Origin: Bradyrhizobium diazoefficiens
GTDB taxonomy: Bacteria; Pseudomonadota; Alphaproteobacteria; Rhizobiales; Xanthobacteraceae
Assembly: GCF_016616425.1 (NCBI RefSeq)
Contig: NZ_CP067101.1
Coordinates: forward strand, 1,984,001-2,048,000
DNA length: 64,000 nt
Direction of reading: 5' to 3'
The translations under genes were made by a program, and so were the position numbers. Below, in pieces: positions 36,671 to 45,830 of the stretch; positions within the stretch are counted from its first letter, which is position 1, and each line of letters opens with the position of its first letter. The notes below the pieces were generated by a model, which saw nothing but the letters and a program-made list of their open reading frames with translations, was not told where the DNA came from and ran no database searches.

Positions 36671-36799
36671 TTTCTTCTCCAAAGCGCGCAAGCGCGTTCC
36701 GCGCGACAATCACGCAGTTATCTTCAACTTCGTCGATGTCATTGGAAAAGGAGCCCGCGGGCGCATTCAACAAGGCACAGCGGCAAATCGAACCCGCTC

Positions 36800-36827
36800 A
36801 ATATATACGACTTTCGGGATTTTGCAA
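36800..36827 (-). promoter_or_regulatory. Candidate sigma-70 promoter of cspA
   Basis: On the minus strand TTGCAA (36827-36822) and TATATT (36805-36800) are spaced 16 bases apart. Both are near the housekeeping consensus, which is rare in this GC-rich DNA. Transcription would start near 36793, giving a leader of about 120 bases before the ATG at 36670. Confidence 0.5.
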
Positions 36828-37114
36828 GGAGCGAAGCCAGTTAGTTTCTGCGAGGCGGTTCTGGTGTTCCCATCGAGGCGCTTCGGGTGTGCCCGTCGAC
36901 CGGCAAGCAAGACGTTATGGCAAGCCAGACGTTATGGATTGACAGCGCTGCACGACAGTGGTCACGTTGACAGCATCAAGCTGCATCGCCGTGACAGGCA
37001 GATCAGCTCGCCTAAAGCCGCGACGAATGTCGCCGCCACTATCCTCAAAAATCGCGATGAAGCTCCTGCGCAATTGGCTGCCCTGCAGGACGTGTGGCAT
37101 TCGCAGCCCCAGCC

Positions 37115-37120
37115 GGGAGG
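37115..37120 (+). promoter_or_regulatory. Ribosome binding site for the rpsU TTG start
   Basis: GGGAGG is followed six bases later by TTG at 37127. The usual S21 N-terminus ([10 protein letters not shown]) begins exactly there, so TTG is the start even though an ATG exists at 37094. Confidence 0.7.
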
Positions 37121-37126
37121 ATCAAT

Positions 37127-37402
37127 TTGCACGTACTCGTCAGAGACAACAATGTTGAGCAGGCACTCCGTGTTCTCAAGAAGAAGATGCAGCGCGAGGG
37201 CGTCTTCCGCGAAATGAAGCAACGGCGTTCCTACGAAAAGCCGTCGGAGAGAAAGGCCCGCGAGAAATCTGAAGCTATTCGTCGCGCCCGCAAGCTTGCC
37301 CGGAAGCAGGCGATCAGAGAGGGATTGCTGCCCGCGCCGCCGAAAAAGAAGCCCTTTGAACGCAAGGCGCCCTTGCCGGAGATCAAGGCACGGACGGAGT
37401 AG
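37127..37402 (+). CDS. rpsU: 30S ribosomal protein S21
   Basis: A 91-residue basic protein. It has [49 protein letters not shown] and [10 protein letters not shown], the S21 family pattern. It is a component of the small ribosomal subunit that helps message binding. The start is TTG, an unusual initiation codon that would lower expression. Compared with usual rhizobial S21, the tail ([23 protein letters not shown]) is longer. It is divergent from cspA; this pair is often co-located in alphaproteobacteria. A second, more typical S21 gene may exist elsewhere. Confidence 0.92.
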   Translation: MHVLVRDNNVEQALRVLKKKMQREGVFREMKQRRSYEKPSERKAREKSEAIRRARKLARKQAIREGLLPAPPKKKPFERKAPLPEIKARTE

Positions 37403-37480
37403 GGGAAACCTCTCTTGGGCCAGCTGCGATCATGGGATCGCGACGGCCAGAGGTTCCTTCCGCCCTGCATCCGGCGGTCG

Positions 37481-37759
37481 CTATGGCCTGAAATCGATGC
37501 CGCGTAGCACGATGCCCGGCGGCGTGCCTTCGAACTCCGTCGCACGATATTTGCTCGCCGCGCGCGCTTCGATGCGATCGCGCAGGCGGGTGAACTGGGC
37601 CTCCCGCTGCTCGGGCCTGACTTGCGGGCCGCGCTCGAGATAGTCCATCGCGGAGGTCGAGACCGCGCAAGGAATTTCCCTGGCGCCGTCGCGCATCGAG
37701 AACCGGACGATCATCCGGTCGTATTCGTGGCTGATGAAGCGGCCGCTGGTCAATGTCAT
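37481..37759 (-). CDS. DUF1488-like protein
   Basis: A 92-residue protein from the ATG at 37759 (GGGAG upstream). It has the SHEYDRMIVRFSMRDGAREIPCAVSTSAMDYL layout of DUF1488, a small family with unknown function. The C-terminus has EGTPPGIVLRGIDF. A frame extension to 37792 is possible but lacks a ribosome binding site. Confidence 0.65.
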   Translation of the reverse strand: MTLTSGRFISHEYDRMIVRFSMRDGAREIPCAVSTSAMDYLERGPQVRPEQREAQFTRLRDRIEARAASKYRATEFEGTPPGIVLRGIDFRP

Positions 37760-37879
37760 GGCTTGCTCCCTTACGTGATCGTCAGGCGCCATCGCGCCCT
37801 TGAATGACAGCCGGCGACCGGCCGACTGCTTTTCCGTCGCGCATGGCGGTGTTGAGCATGCAGGCGGCGGTCGTTCGCG

Positions 37880-38176
37880 TCAGCTTTCCCCCGACAGCCG
37901 GGCGAAATCGTCGAACAGCGCTGACACGAGCGCGCGGTGGCGCGTGTCCTCGGCGGGCAGGCCCGCGGCGTAGAGGTTGAGCAAATGGCGCGCCTTCACC
38001 GCGGCCTCCGGCCAGGACGCAGCGGGCACCGTCATCATGCGGTGCTCGAGATCGGCCTCGCGCTCGCGCAGCTCCCTGACATGGGCCTCGACCTCGGCCA
38101 GCGCGCGGCGCAGGTCCGTGGCCTTCTGTGCAGCCATGCCGCGGTGCTTGTCGAGATCGACCGTCCGGTCAGTCAT
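37880..38176 (-). CDS. Small coiled-coil hypothetical protein
   Basis: A 98-residue protein starting MTDRTVDLDKHRGMAAQKAT. Residues 15-55 form a predicted coiled coil (LRRALAEVEAHVRELREREADLEHRM). The end has LLNLYAAGLPAEDTRHRALVSALFDDFARL. It starts inside the end of the previous gene (8-base overlap), so the two are translationally linked. No family is recognised. Confidence 0.6.
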   Translation of the reverse strand: MTDRTVDLDKHRGMAAQKATDLRRALAEVEAHVRELREREADLEHRMMTVPAASWPEAAVKARHLLNLYAAGLPAEDTRHRALVSALFDDFARLSGES

Positions 38177-38435
38177 TGGCGATGCTCGCGTCCGCGGCTT
38201 GCGCATTCGCAAGATCCACCGAGCCGATCGACAGCATCTGCATGGTGCCGCCCGCGCCTTCGGCGGGCACGGTGATCATCGTGGCAATGCGGCGATAGGC
38301 GGCAAAGGTCAGGCCGTCGATCGTCTCCTCGTCGGTGACGACCTCATAGGCGCCGGCCGGCAAGACGCGGTCAATGCCGCGGACGCAGAACGGATGCCTG
38401 AAGGTGACGGTTTCCCGCCGCGAGCGGATGGTCAT
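38169..38435 (-). CDS. Small conserved hypothetical protein
   Basis: An 88-residue protein starting MTIRSRRETVTFRHPFCVRGI. The pattern FRHPFCVRGIDRVLPAGAYEVVTDEE is seen in many Bradyrhizobium short proteins. It suggests a small beta-sandwich of unknown role. It overlaps the following coiled-coil gene by eight bases. Confidence 0.65.
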   Translation of the reverse strand: MTIRSRRETVTFRHPFCVRGIDRVLPAGAYEVVTDEETIDGLTFAAYRRIATMITVPAEGAGGTMQMLSIGSVDLANAQAADASIAND

Positions 38436-38541
38436 GCACGCCTGCCTTTCGCAAGTGAAGCCCCAACCGGTGCCGGCACCCGAGACCATGCGCCTTTGGC
38501 GCGGCGATGGCCAGCACTATCGTCACCGTCAAGGACGCGCT

Positions 38542-39153
38542 TCAGTCTGACGCTAGCCCCGTCCTCCGCCTCAAATCCGTAATCGCGCGCAGAAAACTGT
38601 CGGCCGGCGTCGTCTCGGGATCGATCAGCCGATGCAGGCGGAAACCGTCTTCCAGCGCGAGCACGACGGAGGCCATCCAGGGCGGGTTCAGATTGTCGTA
38701 CCGTCCATTGTTCTTCAAGGTCGCCTCGACGATGTCGGCAATCAGCTTGCGCCGCGCGCGCAGGCGTTTGGCAAGCTCGGGACGGCGCTTCTCGGCGCGC
38801 GCGACGAACAGGATCATCTCCATGTGCAGCAGCGGCGAGCGGCCGAGCGGATCCTGCCTCGTGCGATCCATCGTCTTCAGCGCCGCGATGAAATCGTCGA
38901 GATTGTCGTGCTCGGCGAGGATGTCGAGGTTGCGGCGGATCGACTGCTCGACATGGTCCTCGAGCATGGCGATGATCAATTCGTCCTTGCTCTTGAAGTT
39001 GGAATAGAACGCGCCGCGGGTGAAACCCGCTGCCGCCGCGATCGCCTCGATGCTGGCCCCGCCGATGCCGTCCTGTTCGAACACGCGCGCGGCCGCCTCG
39101 AACAGCTTGTCGCGCGTGTCGTCCCTGGTCGGCCTGGTTCTCGCCCTTGACAT
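38542..39153 (-). CDS. TetR/AcrR-family transcriptional regulator
   Basis: A 203-residue protein. The TetR N-terminal helix-turn-helix is clear (DKLFEAAARVFEQDGIGG, then IAAAAGFTRGAFYSNFKSKDEL, residues about 14-60). The C-terminal helical domain would bind a small effector. It is divergent from a cytochrome P450 gene, and a perfect palindrome between the two is a likely operator. It probably represses both itself and the P450. Confidence 0.93.
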   Translation of the reverse strand: MSRARTRPTRDDTRDKLFEAAARVFEQDGIGGASIEAIAAAAGFTRGAFYSNFKSKDELIIAMLEDHVEQSIRRNLDILAEHDNLDDFIAALKTMDRTRQDPLGRSPLLHMEMILFVARAEKRRPELAKRLRARRKLIADIVEATLKNNGRYDNLNPPWMASVVLALEDGFRLHRLIDPETTPADSFLRAITDLRRRTGLASD

Positions 39154-39175
39154 GGACGCAAGTTAGGGCAGAATG

Positions 39176-39203
39176 CAACTCGATACAACAATGTATCGAG
39201 TTG
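39176..39203. promoter_or_regulatory. Palindromic operator for the TetR regulator
   Basis: Perfect 12-bp inverted arms CAACTCGATACA (39176-39187) and TGTATCGAGTTG (39192-39203) with spacer ACAA, 28 bp in all. It lies between the TetR start (39153) and the P450 start (39284), where TetR-family proteins usually bind. It stands out as AT-rich in the local GC-rich DNA. Confidence 0.75.
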
Positions 39204-39283
39204 ATAAATCCAGGGATGGTTACGCCGGGCGGTGGGGCTGCGATCGGCGTATTCGTGTCATGCGGCAACCGATTGAGGTCACC

Positions 39284-40516
39284 ATGAACGAGCACGTGCA
39301 AGGCGCCGGCGGCGGGCCGCTGTTCAACCCGCTGTCGCCGGATTTCATCCGCGATCCCTATCCGCATTACGATCGCCTGCGTACGATCGATCCGATCCAT
39401 GTGACGCCGTTCGGCCAGTTCGTCACCAGCCGCCACGCCGATGTCAGTCTCGTGATGCGCGACAAGCGCTTCGGCAAGGATTTCGTCGAACGCACCACGC
39501 GTCGGTACGGTGCGCAGATCATGGACGAGCCGGTGTTCCGCAGCATGAGCCACTGGATGCTGCAGGCCGATCCGCCGGACCACACCCGCCTGCGCGGCCT
39601 GGTCGTGAAGGCCTTCACTGCACGCCGCGTCGAGGACATGCGGCCGCGCATCCAGCAGATCGTCGACCAGGCCATCGATGCCGTGATCGACCGCGGCCAT
39701 ATGGACCTGATCGAGGATTTCGCCTTCCGCCTGCCTGTTACCATCATCTGCGAGATGCTCGGCATCCCCGAGGAGCATCGCGAGGCGTTCTACAGGAGCT
39801 CGCGCGACGGCGGGCGGCTGCTCGATCCCGTGCCCTTGACCCCGGAGGAGATCAAGAAGGGCAACGAGGGCAACCTGATGGCGCGGATGTATTTCCAGCA
39901 GCTGTTCGAGCTGCGCCGCCGCACGCCCGGTGACGATCTCACCACCCAGCTCGTGCAGGCCGAGGAGGACGGCAACAAGCTCACCAACGAGGAGTTGACC
40001 GCCAACATCATCCTCTTGTTCGGCGCCGGCCACGAGACCACCGTCAACCTGATCGGCAACGGCCTGCTCGCGCTTTACCGCAATCCGGACCAGCTTGCGC
40101 TGCTCAAGGCGCGGCCGGAGCTGATGGAAGGCGCGATCGAGGAATTCCTGCGCTACGATTCCTCGGTGCAGATGACCGGACGTGTCGCGCTGGAGGATAT
40201 CGAGGATCTCGGCGGCAAGAAGATCCCCAAGGGCGAGACCGTGCTGTGCCTGCTCGGCTCGGCCAACCGCGATCCGGCGGTCTATCCTGATCGGCCGGAC
40301 CGGCTGGATGTCACCCGCCAGAACGTGAAGCCGCTGTCGTTCGGCGGCGGCATCCATTTCTGCCTGGGTGCCCAGTTGGCGCGCATCGAGGCCGAGATCG
40401 CCATTGCCACGCTGCTGCGCCGGCTGCCCAATCTGCGCATCGACGACGTCGAAAACCCGGAATGGCGGCCGACCTTCGTGCTGCGCGGCCTCAAGAGGCT
40501 GCCGGCGAGCTGGTGA
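39284..40516 (+). CDS. Cytochrome P450
   Basis: A 410-residue P450 from the ATG at 39284 (MNEHVQG, with GAGGT just upstream); ATG 39260 is possible. Signatures: the I-helix oxygen-binding AGHETTVN (about residue 250), the EEFLRY (ExxR) and the heme loop FGGGIHFCLGAQLAR with the axial Cys near residue 360. It is a soluble class I bacterial P450 that needs separate ferredoxin and reductase, neither nearby. Control by the divergent TetR regulator suggests that it acts on the regulator's ligand. Confidence 0.93.
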   Translation: MNEHVQGAGGGPLFNPLSPDFIRDPYPHYDRLRTIDPIHVTPFGQFVTSRHADVSLVMRDKRFGKDFVERTTRRYGAQIMDEPVFRSMSHWMLQADPPDHTRLRGLVVKAFTARRVEDMRPRIQQIVDQAIDAVIDRGHMDLIEDFAFRLPVTIICEMLGIPEEHREAFYRSSRDGGRLLDPVPLTPEEIKKGNEGNLMARMYFQQLFELRRRTPGDDLTTQLVQAEEDGNKLTNEELTANIILLFGAGHETTVNLIGNGLLALYRNPDQLALLKARPELMEGAIEEFLRYDSSVQMTGRVALEDIEDLGGKKIPKGETVLCLLGSANRDPAVYPDRPDRLDVTRQNVKPLSFGGGIHFCLGAQLARIEAEIAIATLLRRLPNLRIDDVENPEWRPTFVLRGLKRLPASW

Positions 40517-40657
40517 GGCTCGCCGGCGTTAACCGCCGCGCGCAACAGTCGCTGTGACTTCGCCACACTTCCCCCTATATAAGGGCTGTTCCGGCACGCC
40601 TGAAGTCCGCTAAGGCCAGGGTTTGGTCCGGGTGCCGGTTTGGCCGAGGGGAGACCC

Positions 40658-43600
40658 GTGCAGACGACACTGCTCGGATTGGCGATTGCCTTCATCATTG
40701 CGCTGCTGGCCGCGCTGATCGGGCCTTACTACGTCGACTGGAACCAGTTCAGGCCCCAGTTCGAGGCGGAGGCTGGCAAGATCATCGGCGTGCCGGTGCG
40801 GGTCGCGGGCGAGCTCGACGCGCGGCTGTTGCCGGCGCCGACGCTGCGGCTGCGTCAGGTCACCTTCGGCGGCAACAACGATCTCGGCCGCCTGCGCGCC
40901 GACAAGCTCGACGTCGAGTTCAGTCTCAGCTCGCTGATGCGCGGCGAATGGCGCGCCACCGAGCTTTCGGTGGGGGGGATGGCGGTCGATCTCGGCCTCG
41001 ATTCGCGCGGGCGGGTCGATCTGCCGCCCACCGCGAGCGGCGCCTTCAATCTGGCGTCCCTCGCCATCGAGCGGCTGAATGTCACCGGCCGCATCGCCCT
41101 GCACGACGCCGCCAGCCGCTCGACGCTGGAGCTGAACGACATTGCCTTCTCCGGTGACGTCCGCTCGCTCGCCGGCTCGGTGCGCGGCGATGGCAGTTTC
41201 ACCGCCGCCGGAGTGCGCTATCCGTTCCGCGTCTCGTCCGGCCCGAGCGCCGACGGCAACGCCACCCGTCTTCATCTCAACATCGACCCCGGCGATCGCG
41301 CCATCCTCGCCGATCTCGAAGGCGTGCTCGCCTTCGACAACCGCGTGCCGAAATTCGACGGCGCTCTGACGCTCGCCGTGCCGGCGGTCAAGACGGCGGG
41401 CGAGGCGGGGCCGACGCCGTGGAAGCTCACGACCAAGCTCAAGGCCGATCCGGCCGGCGCGAAATTCGACCAGATCGACGTGAGCGTCGGTGCGGAGGAC
41501 ACCGCTTTGAAATTCGGCGGCGTCGGCGACCTCAGGTTCGGCGCCTCGCCGCTGCTGCGCGCGGTGCTGTCGGCGCGCCAGGTCGATGCCGACAAGCTCG
41601 CCGGCAAGGACGATGCCGAGCCGCTGCGCGTCCTGCCGGCGCTGCGCGCTGGGCTCGCCGCAATTCCGCAGGCGCCGATCCCGGCGCAGATCGAGTTCAA
41701 CTCCGACCAGATCATGCTCGGCGGCCGTCCGCTGCAGAACATCACGGCCGAGCTTCAGACCGACGGAAGGTCCTGGACCTTCCGTCGGCTCGAGCTGCGC
41801 GCACCCGGCATGACCCAGCTCTCGCTCAACGGTGCGGCGCCCGGCGCCGACAGTTTCAGCGGCCGCCTCAGCGTCGAATCCTCCGACCCCGATACGCTGG
41901 TGGCCTGGCTCCAGGGCCGCAGCGAGGTCAACCGCCGCAGCACGCGGCCGCTGCGCCTTGCCGGCAACGTGACGATCGCCGCCAACCATCTCGCCATCGA
42001 CAGGCTGAAGGCCGACATCGAAGGCGGCGCCGTCGAAGGCCGCATCGCCTTCGTCCAGACCGGCGCGAGCAACGGCTCGCGGATCGACGCCGAGCTCAAG
42101 GCCGACCGGCTCGACCTCGACGCCGCCGCCAGCTTCGTGCGCGCGCTCGCGGGACCGCAAGGCGAGTGGCCGGAGCAGGCAAAACTCTCGCTCGATATCG
42201 GCCGCGCGATCTCCGCCGGCCAGGAGCTGCGGCCGTTCGCTGCAAAGCTCGGCTACAGCCCGACATCGCTGTCGCTGGAGCAGCTGCGCTTCGGCCAGGC
42301 CAGCGGCGTCACTACGGAGGCTAGCGGCAGCTTCGACCGTACCAAAACGACCGGCAAGCTCACGCTGAAATCCTCGGCCAATTCGCTGCGCGAGCTCACC
42401 GCGCTGATCGAGCCGTTTGCGCCCGCGGTGGGCGCGCGCTTCGATGCCATCCCGTCATTATCGGGTGCGACCCGCCTCAAGCTCGATCTCAGCCTCGACA
42501 AGAATGCCGAGCATGCCGATCGCAGCAATGCCCGCGCGGTGCTCGACCTCGACGCGCCGCAGCTCAAGGCGACCGCGACACTGGCCGCGCAGCTGCCGGC
42601 GGCGGCCATCGGCGGCATCGATCTCGATCGTATGCGCGACAGCGAGTTCACACTGGATTCGCGAGTCTCGACGCCGCAGGCCGGCGCGCTGGTGGCGCTG
42701 CTCGGGCTCGATCGCGTGGTGGCCGCAGGCGAGGGCGCCTCGCGGTTCGAAGGCAAGTTGAGCGGCGCCTGGCGGCGGCCGATGCAATTGAACGCAAAGC
42801 TCAGCGGTGGCGGGCTGGATGCGGACGCGCAAGGCAGCGTCGAATTGCCGGAGCCGAAATCGTCCGAACTCAAGGCCAGCGTGAACCTGCGCGTGCGCGA
42901 CGTCAATCTGGCGCCGCTGCTCGGGACCAGCCCGACCGACAAATCGGCGCAGAACGTCAGCCTGTCCTCCCGCGTCGGTCTCTCCGGCAATCGCCTGACT
43001 TTCGACGATCTCGACGGCAATGCGGCCGGCTCGCATCTGCGCGGCCATCTTGCGGTGACGCTCGATCGGGAGAAGAGCATCGACGGCGAAGTCGGTCTCG
43101 ACGCGCTCGAGCTTGCGCCGGCCTTCGCGATGGCGATCGGCGCGGCCGGTCATGATTCCGGCGAGCCGTTGAGTCCAGGCTTGCTGGGCGGCTGGCGGGG
43201 CCGGATCGCCTTCCAGGCCTTGCGGGGGATGTTGCCGGGCAACATCGAGCTGCGCCCCTTCGGCGGCATGATCCGCAGCGACGGCCAGTCGCTCGCGCTC
43301 GATGCGCTGAAAGGCAGCGTCGGTGGCGGGACGATGTCGGCGAGTTTTGACGCGCGCAATGGCGCGGGGGGTCTCGCGTTGAATGCGCGTATCGAGCTCG
43401 CCAATGTCGATGCGGCGGCGCTGCACTATCGAGATCTCGCGCTGCCGAAGGGGCGCGTCTCGGTGCAGACGGCGCTGACCAGCCAGGGCCGCAGCGTCGC
43501 GGCGCTCACCGGTGCGCTCGCCGGCAACGGCACGGTGACGCTGGATTCCGCGGAAATCAACGGCCTCAATCCGCACGCGTTCGAGATCGCGATCCGCGCC

Positions 43601-44299
43601 AGCGACGCCGGCCAGGTCTCCGACGACAATCGCTTGCGGCAGCTCGTCGAGCCCGCGCTTGGCGCCGCGCCGATCACGGTGGCCTCGGCGCAGATCCCGT
43701 TCACGATCCGCGACGGACGCTTGCGCGTCGGCGCGACGACGCTGGAAGCGAAGAACGCCCGCGTCATCGTCTCCGGCGGCTACGATATTCCCGCCGACCA
43801 GGCCGACATCCGCGCCAGTCTGACGCCGATCATGACCGGTCTCTCCGGCGCCCCGCCGGAGATCCAGCTGTTCGCGGCGGGACCTCCCGACAAGCTGAGC
43901 CGCACCGTCGACCTCACGCCATTGTCTTCGTGGCTCGCGGTCCGCACGATCGACCGCGAGACGCGCCGGCTCGATGCCATCGAGCGCGGCGAGCCGCCAC
44001 CGGCGACCGCGGCGCTGCCGACGCTGGTGTCTCCGGACGGAGCGTCCGAGCACATGCCCGCCAATGTGCCGCTGCCGGGCCAGGATCCGCGCCGCGTGCC
44101 GTCAAAGCCCAAGGTCGAACCCAGGGCCGCGCCGACGCCCAAGGCCCCGCACGCAGCCACCGCCGCGCCAAGCCCGCCGCTCGCGAGTCATCAGCTTGCG
44201 CCGTTGCCGCCGCCAATCGACGTGAAGCCTGCCCCGGGGCCGGCGCCCGCAAAGCCCAAGCCAAAGCCGCCGCTGGTGCTGACGCCGCAGAATCCGTGA
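40658..44299 (+). CDS. AsmA-family protein
   Basis: A 1213-residue protein. An N-terminal transmembrane helix (LGLAIAFIIALLAALIGPYYV) is followed by DWNQFRPQFEAEAGKIIGVPVRVAGELDAR, the AsmA start. Repeated beta-rich segments follow, as in the bridge-like lipid-transfer proteins of the AsmA/TamB group, and an Ala/Pro/Lys-rich tail. These are thought to move phospholipid between inner and outer membranes. The start is GTG at 40658 with GGGGAG eight bases upstream; a TTG at 40640 is an alternative. A repeat element follows the gene. Confidence 0.9.
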   Translation: MQTTLLGLAIAFIIALLAALIGPYYVDWNQFRPQFEAEAGKIIGVPVRVAGELDARLLPAPTLRLRQVTFGGNNDLGRLRADKLDVEFSLSSLMRGEWRATELSVGGMAVDLGLDSRGRVDLPPTASGAFNLASLAIERLNVTGRIALHDAASRSTLELNDIAFSGDVRSLAGSVRGDGSFTAAGVRYPFRVSSGPSADGNATRLHLNIDPGDRAILADLEGVLAFDNRVPKFDGALTLAVPAVKTAGEAGPTPWKLTTKLKADPAGAKFDQIDVSVGAEDTALKFGGVGDLRFGASPLLRAVLSARQVDADKLAGKDDAEPLRVLPALRAGLAAIPQAPIPAQIEFNSDQIMLGGRPLQNITAELQTDGRSWTFRRLELRAPGMTQLSLNGAAPGADSFSGRLSVESSDPDTLVAWLQGRSEVNRRSTRPLRLAGNVTIAANHLAIDRLKADIEGGAVEGRIAFVQTGASNGSRIDAELKADRLDLDAAASFVRALAGPQGEWPEQAKLSLDIGRAISAGQELRPFAAKLGYSPTSLSLEQLRFGQASGVTTEASGSFDRTKTTGKLTLKSSANSLRELTALIEPFAPAVGARFDAIPSLSGATRLKLDLSLDKNAEHADRSNARAVLDLDAPQLKATATLAAQLPAAAIGGIDLDRMRDSEFTLDSRVSTPQAGALVALLGLDRVVAAGEGASRFEGKLSGAWRRPMQLNAKLSGGGLDADAQGSVELPEPKSSELKASVNLRVRDVNLAPLLGTSPTDKSAQNVSLSSRVGLSGNRLTFDDLDGNAAGSHLRGHLAVTLDREKSIDGEVGLDALELAPAFAMAIGAAGHDSGEPLSPGLLGGWRGRIAFQALRGMLPGNIELRPFGGMIRSDGQSLALDALKGSVGGGTMSASFDARNGAGGLALNARIELANVDAAALHYRDLALPKGRVSVQTALTSQGRSVAALTGALAGNGTVTLDSAEINGLNPHAFEIAIRASDAGQVSDDNRLRQLVEPALGAAPITVASAQIPFTIRDGRLRVGATTLEAKNARVIVSGGYDIPADQADIRASLTPIMTGLSGAPPEIQLFAAGPPDKLSRTVDLTPLSSWLAVRTIDRETRRLDAIERGEPPPATAALPTLVSPDGASEHMPANVPLPGQDPRRVPSKPKVEPRAAPTPKAPHAATAAPSPPLASHQLAPLPPPIDVKPAPGPAPAKPKPKPPLVLTPQNP

Positions 44300-44329
44300 A
44301 GCGATGGTGCTCGCGGCTGGGCTCGGTCT

Positions 44330-44485
44330 TCACCTCTCCCCAGCGGGGAGAGGTCGGATTGCTATGGCGCGCAATTGCGCGCCTGAGCAATCCGGGTGAG
44401 GGGCCGCGGCATTCGCTGAGACCGTAACCCCTCACCCGGATCGCATCTTTGGATGCGATCCGACCTCTCCCTACGGGAGAGGTGA
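44330..44485. repeat. Palindromic repeat copy B (about 156 bp)
   Basis: The reverse complement of copy A at 22534-22668, with a longer loop in one hairpin (GGCGCGCAATTGCGCGCC). It starts TCACCTCTCCCCAGCGGGGA and ends CCCTACGGGAGAGGTGA. It lies between the AsmA gene and the DUF2336 gene. The rest of this 378-base gap (44486-44677) holds only an AT-richer stretch that probably includes the DUF2336 promoter. Confidence 0.88.
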
Positions 44486-44677
44486 AGCTGCACCTTCCGG
44501 GCCCGTTAACGCACTCCCTCGCATTTGATTGAATTTTGCCCGGCAAAACTGATTTGCCGATTTTACTGAATTCTCGCGTTTGATCTCTAGTCTCCGTTCC
44601 CAGAGGAATCCGGGGTTCCGCCACGAGCGGCGGGACGGCCCGCCAACAATTGCTCGCCAAGAACTGGGGTAATCGAG

Positions 44678-45802
44678 ATGAACGGGGCGAAATCGCTTCT
44701 GCAGGATCTGGACGACGCGATCGCGCGCGGCACCGACGAAAGCCGCTCGAAGGCGTTGTGGCATGCGACTGACATTCTGATTACCGGCCGCTACAGCGAC
44801 GACGAGATCAGCATGTTCGGCGAGGTCATCGGCCGGCTCGCCGAAGAGATCGAGGTCGCCGCGCGTGCGCAGCTCTCGGAGGTGATGTCGGCGTGCGATC
44901 ACGCTCCGCTCAACGTCATCGAGAAGCTCGCCCTCGACGACGAGATCGAGGTCGCCGGCCCCGTGCTGCGCGATTCCAATCGCATCGACGAGAAGATGCT
45001 GGTCGAGAGTGCCATGACCAAGGGCCAGTCGCATCTGCTCGCGATCGCCCAGCGCAAGTCGATCGGCGAGGCCGTGACCGACGTGCTGGTCAAACGCGGC
45101 AACCAGGAGGTCGTGACGTCGGTCGCGAAAAACGAGGGCGCGCGCTTCTCCGGCTCGGGCCTGTTGCACATGGTCCGCCGCGCCGAAGGCGATTCGATCC
45201 TCGCCGAGCAGCTTGGCCTGCGCAAGGATGTGCCACGCCACATCTTCCAGCAGCTCATCTCGAAGGCCTCCGAAGACGTCCGCCGCCGGCTCGAGATCGA
45301 GCGGCCCGAGATGATGGCGCAGATCCAGAGCTCGGTAACCGAGGTCACCGGCGACCTCCAGTCCAAATTCGGTCCGTCCTCGCGCAGCTACTTCGTCGCC
45401 AAGCGCGTGGTCACGACGCAGTACCGCCAAGGCAATCTCAACGAGGATTCGATTTCGAGCTACGCGCGTCAGCACCGCTTCGACGAGGTGCAGATCGGCC
45501 TGTCGCTGCTCTCGTCGCTGCCGGTCGACGTGATCGAGCGCGCGCTGATGGATCGCAACCGCGAGATGATCCTGGTCTTGTGCAAGGCGCTCGACTTCTC
45601 CTGGGACACGACGATGTCGCTCTTGTTCCTCGGCGCCAAGGATCATCTGATCACGGCGCGCGAGCTCCAGGACAACGAGCGCGAGTTCGGCCGGCTCAAG
45701 ATCGAGACCTCGCACAGTATTCTGAAGTTCTATCAGTCGCGCAAGAATAGCGCGGGTGCTGACTCCGCTACGGGCCGTCAGCCCGAGCTTCAGGTTCACT
45801 GA
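44678..45802 (+). CDS. DUF2336 protein
   Basis: A 374-residue all-helical protein. It starts MNGAKSLLQDLDDAIARGTDE and has the DUF2336 pattern: LALDDEIEVAGPVLRDSNRIDEKMLVE, then HLLAIAQRKSIGEAVTDVLVKRGNQEVVTSVAKNEGARFS (quoted here by landmark residues only), resembling HEAT-like repeats. Alphaproteobacterial DUF2336 proteins are often regulatory, and some act with two-component systems. No kinase is adjacent. Confidence 0.85.
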   Translation: MNGAKSLLQDLDDAIARGTDESRSKALWHATDILITGRYSDDEISMFGEVIGRLAEEIEVAARAQLSEVMSACDHAPLNVIEKLALDDEIEVAGPVLRDSNRIDEKMLVESAMTKGQSHLLAIAQRKSIGEAVTDVLVKRGNQEVVTSVAKNEGARFSGSGLLHMVRRAEGDSILAEQLGLRKDVPRHIFQQLISKASEDVRRRLEIERPEMMAQIQSSVTEVTGDLQSKFGPSSRSYFVAKRVVTTQYRQGNLNEDSISSYARQHRFDEVQIGLSLLSSLPVDVIERALMDRNREMILVLCKALDFSWDTTMSLLFLGAKDHLITARELQDNEREFGRLKIETSHSILKFYQSRKNSAGADSATGRQPELQVH

Positions 45803-45830
45803 GCGGGAATTCGAGAGGGGAGTATTTGCA

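Larger units (their letters stand above)
36671..37126. other. Divergent cspA-rpsU intergenic region, 456 bases
   Basis: Between the cspA start and the rpsU start. It holds the proposed cspA promoter and leader and must hold the rpsU promoter. The word AACCCGCTCAAT at about 36791 repeats the arm of the cspA terminator hairpin, which could let leader and terminator pair. No credible ORF is found in it. Confidence 0.5.

Noticed and set aside
36618..37217. 199-codon + strand frame across the cspA-rpsU gap
   Set aside because: It overlaps rpsU in another frame and the cspA leader, and the product is not protein-like.
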